In this document: positions 6,866-11,710 of the stretch, in pieces
Numbering within the stretch: the first letter of the stretch is position 1
How the letters are laid out: each line of letters opens with the position of its first letter
DNA from: Dehalococcoidia bacterium
GTDB taxonomy: Bacteria > Chloroflexota > Dehalococcoidia > E44-bin15
NCBI GenBank assembly: GCA_023129355.1
Contig: JAGMCC010000019.1
Location: 1 to 11,710 of the forward strand
Direction of reading: 5' to 3'
Length of the DNA stretch: 11,710 bases
Program-made: the position numbers and the translations under genes
Notes under the pieces: model-generated
What the model was told of the DNA's origin: nothing
Databases searched by the model: none
Seen by the model: the letters and a program-made list of their open reading frames with translations, nothing else

Positions 6866-6894
6866 TTGACAAATGGTATCAATAGTGGTATCAT
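6866..6894 (+). promoter_or_regulatory. hicAB promoter with overlapping direct-repeat operator candidate
   Basis: A consensus -35 box TTGACA (6866-6871), a 17-base spacer and an extended -10 (TG at 6886-6887, TATCAT at 6889-6894) form a near-ideal sigma-70-type promoter. The 8-mer TGGTATCA occurs at 6874-6881 and again at 6886-6893, a 12-bp period. One copy sits in the spacer and the other covers the -10. This is where a HicB ribbon-helix-helix repressor would be expected to bind for autoregulation, which is inferred from the family. Confidence 0.75.
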
Positions 6895-6906
6895 AAGTGA
6901 TGTCAC

Positions 6907-6924
6907 ACAAGTAAGACAAGTAAG
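6907..6924 (+). repeat. 9-bp tandem duplication in the hicA leader
   Basis: ACAAGTAAG occurs twice head to tail (6907-6915, 6916-6924) and is followed by CAAG. It lies between the promoter and the hicA ATG, in the untranslated leader. Confidence 0.6.
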
Positions 6925-6928
6925 CAAG

Positions 6929-7189
6929 ATGGGTTCCATAGAAGAATTAGTTAAACAGATAATAGGGAACCCCAGAAATGTTAGATTTGTTGACATTTGT
7001 AAAGTCTGTGAGTGTTACTTTGGTAAAGCCCGCCAAGGCAGTAGTAGCCACAGAATTTACAAAACTCCGTGGCAAGGCGACCCAAGAGTCAACATACAAA
7101 ATGATAAAGGTAAGGCAAAGGAATATCAGGTTAGACAGGTGTTAAAAGCGATAGCAAGACTGGAGGAAAAACATGGCAATGGCAAATGA
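6929..7189 (+). CDS. hicA: HicA-family toxin (mRNA interferase)
   Basis: An 86-residue small basic protein matching the HicA toxin fold. Its signature GSSSHRIYKTPWQGDPRVNIQ starts at residue 38, with the candidate catalytic His41, and a C-terminal helix YQVRQVLKAIARLEE follows. HicA toxins have a dsRBD-like fold and cut mRNA when not bound by HicB. The N-terminal FVDICKVCECYFGKAR region includes three cysteines of unknown importance. ATG at 6929 is chosen although its ribosome binding site is weak: an in-frame TTG at 6866 is the -35 box of the promoter and cannot be transcribed from it. The gene overlaps hicB by 17 bases. A sample (6961-7020) is 35% GC, well below the leu genes, which suggests transfer. 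Confidence 0.85.
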   Translation: MGSIEELVKQIIGNPRNVRFVDICKVCECYFGKARQGSSSHRIYKTPWQGDPRVNIQNDKGKAKEYQVRQVLKAIARLEEKHGNGK

Positions 7190-7505
7190 CTACTATGCAT
7201 ATCGGGTTCTTTGGTCTAATGGGGACAAGGAATATGTTGGTCTGTGTGCGGAGTTTCCTAGCCTGAGCTGGCTGGCTGAAACTCAGGAGGAAGCGTTTCT
7301 AGGTATACGTGATGTTGTGGAGGAAGTTGTTTCAGATATGCAGGCCAATGATGAACCTATCCCTGAACCACTTGCAATGAGGCTTTATTCAGGCCATATC
7401 ATGGTTCGAGTCCCTCCAGAGGTGCATAAAAATCTCGCTATACAAGCAGCAGAATACAACATCAGTCTCAATCGGCTTGTCAATGCTAGATTGACCACAC
7501 CGTGA
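7173..7505 (+). CDS. hicB: HicB-family antitoxin
   Basis: A 110-residue antitoxin. The N-terminal HicB-like partially degraded RNase H fold (residues 7-58, YYAYRVLWSNGDKEYVGLC...) ends in a helix that normally docks on HicA. The C-terminal segment LYSGHIMVRVPPEVHKNLAI (71-90) with AAEYNISLNRLVNARL is a ribbon-helix-helix DNA-binding domain of the Arc/CopG type. It should neutralise HicA and repress the promoter at 6866-6894. ATG at 7173 follows GGAGG at 7162-7166 with six bases of spacing; Met3 is an alternative. The strong site here compared with the weak one of hicA would favour antitoxin excess. The toxin-first order is usual for hicAB. It stops at the convergent junction with the - strand operon. 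Confidence 0.88.
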   Translation: MAMANDYYAYRVLWSNGDKEYVGLCAEFPSLSWLAETQEEAFLGIRDVVEEVVSDMQANDEPIPEPLAMRLYSGHIMVRVPPEVHKNLAIQAAEYNISLNRLVNARLTTP

Positions 7506-7512
7506 CACGGTG
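7498..7512. repeat. Inverted repeat across the hicB stop codon
   Basis: CACCGT (7498-7503) and ACGGTG (7507-7512) form a six-base stem with a three-base loop around the TGA of hicB. There is no T-run, so a terminator role is doubtful. Confidence 0.3.
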
Positions 7513-7561
7513 GTGGCTCATTTCTGAATTAACAAGTAAGGCATTGGCATTAACTACAACT

Positions 7562-7600
7562 GAGCGGTACCAACTAGTCTGTTTCTGCTACTTACCGCTC
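7562..7600. repeat. 8-bp inverted repeat between convergent operons
   Basis: GAGCGGTA (7562-7569) and TACCGCTC (7593-7600) are perfect complements separated by 23 bases, in the gap between hicB (+) and the nitroreductase (-). It could be a weak bidirectional terminator stem or the edge of an inserted segment. No T-tract follows on the + side. Confidence 0.4.
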
Positions 7601-7619
7601 TCGAGAAAGGGCGAAAAAA

Positions 7620-8243
7620 TCAGCTCGATTTGCCCAGGGGGATTATGTAGAGGGGCTTAATTTCCTTGGCAAGGCCCATCACCGCACTCACCTGTTCATC
7701 ATCGAAGGCCCCCACCATCACCGTTGCCAGGCCGAGCGCCACTGCCTGGAGGCTGACGTTCTGTCCCACATGCCCCAAATCCATGTGCACATACCTCTCG
7801 CCCCTCGGGCCATAGTACATGCAGGTTCGCTCGTAAATGGCGCAGATCACAATGTCCACCGGCGCCTGGGCTATAAATTCCTGATCTCGGGCGGCAATGG
7901 CTAGCTCCCTCCTTTGGTCTCCCCCTTTATAAAGGTTCAGGGAGTGCTTGGTTACATCATAATGATACATCCCTGGCTCAAGACCCTCTGCACCATCCCT
8001 GCCAATAAGAACAAAGACCTCCAGGGGATATGTAGCGCCGGCGCTGGGTGCGGCCCTGAGTCCTCGGGCATCGGTGAGCCCCTGGGCGGCCCATAATACC
8101 TGGGAGAGTTGGGAAAGGGATAAGGGTTCCCCCTTATATTCCCTTACCGACCTTCTTCTAGCGATGGTCTCCTCGAGGGACATTTCCCCCCGTTCCCTTG
8201 GGGGAGGGAGTTTAACCTCTGGCCCCACTTTGTCACGGTGCAA
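7620..8243 (-). CDS. SagB/ThcOx-type nitroreductase-family oxidoreductase
   Basis: A 207-residue flavin nitroreductase-fold protein. It has the SagB/ThcOx-like N-terminus LPPPRERGEMSLEETIARRR (12-31), RRSVREY (30-36; FMN phosphate contact), RAAPSAGATYPLEVFVL (63-79) and HMDLGHVGQNVSLQAVALGL (153-172). Relatives include azoline dehydrogenases of peptide natural products and many standalone reductases of unknown substrate. No peptide precursor or cyclodehydratase is present here, so a thiazole/oxazole role is not supported. The start is TTG at 8243, preceded by GGGAGG overlapping the end of larC. The larC stop is five bases upstream, so the two are almost certainly co-transcribed. Whether it acts on a LarA-related substrate or is only a passenger is unknown. 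Confidence 0.85.
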   Translation of the reverse strand: MHRDKVGPEVKLPPPRERGEMSLEETIARRRSVREYKGEPLSLSQLSQVLWAAQGLTDARGLRAAPSAGATYPLEVFVLIGRDGAEGLEPGMYHYDVTKHSLNLYKGGDQRRELAIAARDQEFIAQAPVDIVICAIYERTCMYYGPRGERYVHMDLGHVGQNVSLQAVALGLATVMVGAFDDEQVSAVMGLAKEIKPLYIIPLGKSS

Positions 8244-8248
8244 TATGA

Positions 8249-9460
8249 TTACCTCCCAATGAGTTTGGCGCTGGCCTCGGTGGTGACTATGCGATAGACC
8301 TCCTGGAGCGCAAGGTCATGCTCCCGGGCGAGACGCTGGCAATCCTCAAACTCAGGGGATAGGCCGACCACTTCTCCGTGAAAGCGCTTCACCTTCACCC
8401 CCACCATTCCCAGGCTGGAATCGAACTGGACTACCTCCCGTGCAGCGTGGTGGCGCTTCACCTGCTGCACCCGCAGGCCCAGGGTGGAGGTCTCCCGAAG
8501 GAGCGTCTCCACAACCATCCCCTCGGCTTCGGGTGGGGCGAGGGCGCTGAGCATCACCGCAGGGCGGTTTTTCTTCATCTGAATTGGGGTGAACCATACA
8601 TCCAGAGCACCCCGCTCAAAGAGGCGCTCCATTATATAGCCATAAAGCTCGGGGCTCATGTCGTCGATGTTAGTCTCCAGGAGCAGGAGTTTTCGCTCTT
8701 CCCCTTTCACTTCTCCTACCCCTCGCTCCTCCTCTATCATTTCACCCAGCCAGAGGGGCAGCACGTTAGGGATGGCGGCGAGTTCGCGCGCCCCGACGCC
8801 ATAGCCAATGCACTGGAGGGATAGGGTGGGGCGCTCAAATGAGGCCAGTGTGGTAACGATAGCTGCTCCGGTGGGGGTAACCAGCTCCATATCGCGGTAA
8901 GGTGTTGCTCTGATCGGGGCACCCGATGAAGCGATCAGCTCCAGAGTTGCGGGCGATGGAACGGGGATGGTGCCATGCTGGGTCTCGACCATGCCGCTTC
9001 CTGAGGGCAAGGGGGAGCAAAAGAGGGCCTCGATCCCTAGAAGCTCAAGCCCAATGGCCGTACCGACTATATCGACGATGGCATCGGTGGCCCCCACCTC
9101 GTGAAAGTGAACCTCCGCTACCGGGAGGCGATGAACTTTCGCCTCCGCTTCGGCGAGGCGCTCGAAGATGCGGGCGCTCCGTTCTTTAACCCGCTGGGTG
9201 AGACCGCTTCTTTCGATCAGATCGAGGACATCCTCTAGACTGCGCTGTTCTGAGGCGCTCCCCTCGGAAAAAACCGTTGCCTGGGTTCCGGTGATAACCC
9301 CCCGCCTCGATGGCTGGGCGGATAATCGGTAGCCGGTTAAGGGGAGCTTGGCGAGCTCTGCACTCAAGAGGTCGAGGGAGAGCCCGCAATCCAGGAGAGC
9401 CCCTAATATCATGTCCCCGCTCAGGCCGGAGAAACAATCGAGATAGCCGACTTTCAACAT
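8249..9460 (-). CDS. larC: Nickel-pincer cofactor biosynthesis protein LarC
   Basis: A 403-residue LarC (DUF111). In the characterised pathway LarC is the CTP-dependent cyclometallase that inserts nickel into the pyridinium thiocarboxylate nucleotide made by LarB and LarE, forming the cofactor of LarA-type racemases. Motifs are YLDCFSGLSGDMILGALLD (6-24), the metal-site candidate VHFHEVGATDAIVDIVGT (117-134), and in the C-terminal half ETNIDDMSPE (262-271) and TPIQMKKNRP (291-300). It is one uninterrupted frame, unlike the frameshift-split larC1/larC2 of Lactiplantibacillus plantarum. ATG at 9460 has AGGAG three bases upstream. A degraded larE-like frame lies 52 bases upstream and the nitroreductase five bases downstream. 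LarA and LarB are not in the window. Confidence 0.93.
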   Translation of the reverse strand: MLKVGYLDCFSGLSGDMILGALLDCGLSLDLLSAELAKLPLTGYRLSAQPSRRGVITGTQATVFSEGSASEQRSLEDVLDLIERSGLTQRVKERSARIFERLAEAEAKVHRLPVAEVHFHEVGATDAIVDIVGTAIGLELLGIEALFCSPLPSGSGMVETQHGTIPVPSPATLELIASSGAPIRATPYRDMELVTPTGAAIVTTLASFERPTLSLQCIGYGVGARELAAIPNVLPLWLGEMIEEERGVGEVKGEERKLLLLETNIDDMSPELYGYIMERLFERGALDVWFTPIQMKKNRPAVMLSALAPPEAEGMVVETLLRETSTLGLRVQQVKRHHAAREVVQFDSSLGMVGVKVKRFHGEVVGLSPEFEDCQRLAREHDLALQEVYRIVTTEASAKLIGR

Positions 9461-9512
9461 GCGCTCCTTTTTCGCCCTTTTCGGGATGTGTCTTTACTTC
9501 CGATTGTGTGTC

Positions 9513-9752
9513 TTACAAGGTCAGGGAGGCTCTATCAAGATGTGAGCCCTTTTTGCCCGCTGGGAGATGGCCTGTGATGTCCGGGGTGATATAGGTATAA
9601 CCCAGGTCACGAAGCTCCGCCAGAGCCCTCCCATCGAGGATTTCATGGTGTAGGGATGCCACGTAGGCATTATCGACACCTCCAGGGTAGGCGACGAGCA
9701 ACGATCCAAGCTCCTTAAGCAGTGACTTGAGTTGTACCAGCTTTGTCTCCAC
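9513..9752 (-). pseudogene. Internally deleted larE-like remnant
   Basis: A 79-residue frame with GTG start at 9752 and GGAAGG binding site (9761-9766 on the - strand). The N-terminus KLVQLKSLLKELGSLLVAYP followed by GGVDN resembles the start of LarE, in which a helix leads to the PP-loop SGGVDS. Here both flanking serines are lost (Pro and Asn instead). The C-terminal part ALAELRDLGYTYITPDITGH resembles the LarE end LRELGFxYVTLDLxGYRSG. LASLHHEI-like residues between them recall the LarE RVRHHDEIARIE strand. Full LarE is about 270 residues, so some 190 are missing, including the sulfur-donor region. It sits directly upstream of larC, the usual larE neighbourhood. The frame is open, so a translated small protein of new function is possible, but it cannot be an active sulfur transferase. 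The match is from memory, not an alignment. Confidence 0.55.
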
Positions 9753-9796
9753 CTTTTCGTCCTTCCTTTACCCGGTTTTTTCCCCAGCCCTAATGC

Positions 9797-11182
9797 TTAC
9801 CGATCAGTGTGAGACTGTTTAGCTTTAAATAGTGCCACCCTTAAAGCTTCCCTTACCGACGCCGCGCTGATGAGCTCGATCCCCTGGGGAGCACTGAGAT
9901 TCGTGGTACTGGGGAGGAGGCAGCGCTTGAATCCCAGCTTCGCCGACTCGCTAAGCCTCCTCTCCAGATGGGGCACTGCCCTCAGCTCGCCGGAGAGTCC
10001 CAGCTCGCCGATGGCCACCAGACGTGGGTCGATGGCGGCACCACGAAGGCTGGAGGCGATGGCCAGGGCGATGCCCAGGTCAGCGGCAGGTTCATTCACC
10101 TTGAGCCCGCCAGCAACATTGACTATAATATCTTGACTCCCCAGGGCGAGCCCCGCCCGCTTGGTGAGGACCGCAGTAATTAAGAGAAGGCGATTGAAGT
10201 CGATGCCATTGGCGGTGCGTCGGGGGAAGCCGAAGCTGGTGGTGCTGGTGAGCGCCTGAATCTCCACCAGGAGTGGCCTGGTCCCCTCCAGTGTGGGTAC
10301 CACAGCGGAACCCACTGCCTCTTTTGCCCGCTGAGACAGGAAGGCCTCGGATGGGTTAGCCACCTCCACCAGACCCTGACTTCTCATCTCAAAGATGCCC
10401 ACCTCATTGGTGGAGCCGAAGCGATTCTTCACACCTCTAAGTAGCCTGTAGGCGCTGAAGGGCTCGCCCTCAAGATAGAGCACCACATCGACGATGTGCT
10501 CCAGCGCGCGGGGACCGGCGATGGCGCCGTCCTTGGTCACATGACCGGAGATTAGCATGGGAATATTGGCGGCCTTTGACCATTGCATCAATCTCAGGGT
10601 GCCCTCGCGGATTTGCCCCACACTCCCCGGTGCCGTGCCCAGCCCATCGAGGTAAACCGTTTGAATAGAATCGATGACCACCAGATCAGGGGATGCCCCC
10701 GCGAGGTGCTCCAGGATGCTCTCCAGGTTTGTCTCGACGAGGATGAAAAGCCGCTCGCCGCCCAGCCCCAGGCGCTTCGCCCGCAGCCTTATCTGCCCGA
10801 GCGATTCCTCGCCGGTGATATAGAGCACAGTTCCGCCATCCTGAGCCACCACAGCGGAGACCTGAAGCAGGAGAGTCGATTTGCCGATCCCCGGGTCGCC
10901 GCCGATGAGCACCAGTGAACCGGGAACGATCCCCCCTCCAAGAACTCGATTGAACTCCTCCAGGGAGAGAGCGAGCCGGGGGGTCTCCTCATCGGAGACT
11001 CGCGATAGCTCCTGAGGGGTACTTAAAGGGAGGCGGGAGTGGCTGGGGCGGCTGGTTGGGGCCCGCATCGTTTCCACAAAGGTATTCCACCCCTCGCAAT
11101 CGGGACAGCGACCGAGCCACTTTATGCTTTCCCTGCCGCACTGCTGGCAAACGAATTTTCGCTCTTTTCGCCCTTTATTCAA
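9797..11182 (-). CDS. radA: DNA repair protein RadA (Sms)
   Basis: A 461-residue RadA/Sms, a RecA-like branch-migration factor acting in recombinational repair. In order: a four-cysteine zinc finger (Cys12, 15, 26, 29; CQQCG...CPDCEGW), Walker A GGDPGIGKST at 94-103, Walker B LVVIDS at 167-172, the RadA-specific KNRFGSTNEVG at 252-262 and a C-terminal Lon-protease-like domain (ADLGIALAIASSL) without protease function. Length is typical. TTG at 11182 is preferred: AGAGGAG lies just upstream and the frame then begins directly at the zinc-finger region. An upstream in-frame GTG at 11197 would add five residues and has no good binding site. It is first in a - strand operon running toward larC and is preceded by a recognisable promoter. 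Confidence 0.93.
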   Translation of the reverse strand: MNKGRKERKFVCQQCGRESIKWLGRCPDCEGWNTFVETMRAPTSRPSHSRLPLSTPQELSRVSDEETPRLALSLEEFNRVLGGGIVPGSLVLIGGDPGIGKSTLLLQVSAVVAQDGGTVLYITGEESLGQIRLRAKRLGLGGERLFILVETNLESILEHLAGASPDLVVIDSIQTVYLDGLGTAPGSVGQIREGTLRLMQWSKAANIPMLISGHVTKDGAIAGPRALEHIVDVVLYLEGEPFSAYRLLRGVKNRFGSTNEVGIFEMRSQGLVEVANPSEAFLSQRAKEAVGSAVVPTLEGTRPLLVEIQALTSTTSFGFPRRTANGIDFNRLLLITAVLTKRAGLALGSQDIIVNVAGGLKVNEPAADLGIALAIASSLRGAAIDPRLVAIGELGLSGELRAVPHLERRLSESAKLGFKRCLLPSTTNLSAPQGIELISAASVREALRVALFKAKQSHTDR

Positions 11183-11277
11183 GGTGGCTCCTCTCACTCT
11201 GTTACATTAGCCATACAGACTCGCATCGCTCATGAACGAGAAATTTCGCCCTTTATCCACGATTGTCCCTCTGAAGT

Positions 11278-11306
11278 ATTATACATTAGTCAATAGGGTG
11301 TCTCAA
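11278..11306 (-). promoter_or_regulatory. Promoter for radA operon
   Basis: On the - strand, TTGAGA (11306-11301) is followed by a 17-base spacer and a perfect TATAAT (11283-11278). Initiation near 11271 would give a leader of about 90 bases before the radA start. Confidence 0.7.
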
Positions 11307-11351
11307 TGGAGTGTGCCCGTCCAGGTGGTGGGTGACGCATCACCACTTGCC

Positions 11352-11410
11352 CATTGTCTCTGTCATTGCCACGAAAATAAAGCGACATTGTCTCTAATTG
11401 CTACGAAAAT
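11352..11410. repeat. Two-copy tandem repeat, period about 34 bp
   Basis: CATTGTCTCT plus ATTGCCACGAAAAT (11352-11378, with GTC inserted) recurs as CATTGTCTCT plus AATTGCTACGAAAAT (11386-11410). The copies differ by a small indel and one transition. They lie upstream of the radA promoter, in non-coding sequence. Confidence 0.65.
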
Positions 11411-11420
11411 GGAGTCTAGT

Positions 11421-11479
11421 CCGTTCGCCCTGAGCATGTCGAAGGGCCGTTCATAGTTCGACAGGCTCACCACGAACGG
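11421..11479. repeat. 59-bp imperfect palindrome (dispersed-repeat type)
   Basis: The left arm begins CCGTTCGCCCTGAGCATG and continues TCGAA; the right arm ends CGAACGG. TGAGCATGTCGAA (11431-11443) pairs with TTCGACAGGCTCA (11457-11469) at 12 of 13 positions, and CCGTTCG (11421-11427) with CGAACGG (11473-11479) perfectly. Overall about 19 of 23 positions per arm pair, around a 13-base loop. Sequences of this kind are common as scattered intergenic repeats in environmental bacterial genomes, which is recalled, not searched. Confidence 0.75.
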
Positions 11480-11519
11480 ACAGGCCTGTCCTGAGTTAGC
11501 CGAAGGGCTCACCACGAAC
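11464..11519. repeat. 14-bp direct repeat, second degenerate copy of the palindrome
   Basis: GGCTCACCACGAAC occurs at 11464-11477 and 11506-11519, 42 bases apart. Between them GTCCTGAGTTAGCCGAAGGG (11489-11508) looks like a diverged left arm of the same family, so two units appear to be joined. Confidence 0.65.
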
Positions 11520-11607
11520 CGCGTTAGATACGTCAATTCCCACGTTTGGCGTGTTGCCAACCATCGACAGGAGTCCGCAGCGAAAAAAGCTTTTTCATTC
11601 TCAGTGG

Positions 11608-11625
11608 TGCCTATTTCAATAGGCA
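11608..11625. repeat. 8-bp hairpin, two-base loop
   Basis: TGCCTATT (11608-11615) and AATAGGCA (11618-11625) are perfect complements around TC. No T-run follows on either strand closely enough for a typical terminator. Confidence 0.4.
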
Positions 11626-11710
11626 TGTTTGATTGCAAGTGGTAGGTTGCTTCCTGTCTATGAGCTTGCTTCCCTCGATTTAGGGTCTCGGTTTATGGGT
11701 AGGTTGGAGC

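Larger units (their letters stand above)
11307..11710. other. Non-coding, repeat-rich right flank
   Basis: About 400 bases upstream of the radA promoter hold no credible gene. The contents are the tandem repeat, the 59-bp palindrome and its degenerate partner, an AAAAAGCTTTTT palindrome (11584-11595) and the 8-bp hairpin. The open frames across it carry phrases such as FVVSLSNYERPFDMLRANG, which are translations of the repeat. I see nothing assignable in 11626-11710. Confidence 0.6.

Noticed and set aside
6866..6928. Upstream TTG start extending hicA by 21 residues
   Set aside because: The TTG is the first three bases of the TTGACA -35 box, so it would lie upstream of the transcript; ATG at 6929 fits the family.
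7740..8230. Possible thiazole/oxazole-modified peptide cluster, suggested by the SagB/ThcOx-like protein
   Set aside because: No YcaO, E1-like protein, precursor peptide or transporter is nearby; the family has many standalone members.
8378..8824. 148-codon + strand frame inside larC
   Set aside because: His/Leu-rich translation typical of the complement of a GC-rich gene; larC is firmly supported on the other strand.
11183..11197. GTG start adding five residues to RadA
   Set aside because: The bases coding those residues contain the AGAGGAG binding site for TTG at 11182.
11363..11638. 91-codon - strand frame in the right flank
   Set aside because: Its sequence is the translation of the dispersed palindrome and has no own binding site or domain.
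11307..11710. CRISPR array or tRNA in the repeat-rich flank
   Set aside because: Repeats are only two-copy, of unequal type and without regular unique spacers; no cloverleaf pattern is visible here or elsewhere in the window.

Overview
The window is a bacterial chromosomal segment. Its GC-rich housekeeping genes, frequent GTG/TTG starts, tightly packed operons and a dispersed palindromic repeat near the right end suggest an uncultured anaerobic lineage, most plausibly Chloroflexota (Dehalococcoidia-like). That placement is inference from overall impression, not proof.

Left half (about 1-6734, all + strand). After the tail of an upstream frame come a 45-residue single-span membrane peptide, a cysteine-rich DUF3795 protein and a short MgtC/SapB membrane protein. 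The last overlaps leuC by ATGA. A branched-chain amino acid operon follows: leuC, leuD, leuB and cimA. Together these form the citramalate route to 2-oxobutanoate (isoleucine), and LeuCDB also serve leucine synthesis. No leuA is visible. Between leuC and leuD sit three unrelated genes: a two-span mini-membrane protein, a membrane protein with a PH-like tail, and a complete GIY-YIG nuclease-fold protein. Sampled stretches of the last two are more AT-rich than leuC and leuD.

Middle (about 6735-7620). An AT-rich patch at the junction of convergent operons carries a hicA-hicB type II toxin-antitoxin pair. It has its own near-consensus promoter, and an 8-bp direct repeat in that promoter is a candidate operator.

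Right half (about 7620-11306, all - strand). From a promoter near 11300 the order is radA (Sms), a short frame that looks like an internally deleted larE, larC (nickel-pincer cofactor synthesis) and a SagB/ThcOx-type nitroreductase. The larE-like remnant keeps a ribosome binding site and start codon, but its PP-loop is altered and most of the protein is missing.

Right end (about 11307-11710). No credible gene is visible. The stretch holds a two-copy tandem repeat, an imperfect 59-bp palindrome of a dispersed-repeat type and small inverted repeats.

No wholly new system is evident. The items most worth checking are the leuC/leuD insertion, the Arg-Arg pair at the cofactor-specificity site of LeuB, the larE remnant beside an intact larC, and the repeat-rich right flank.
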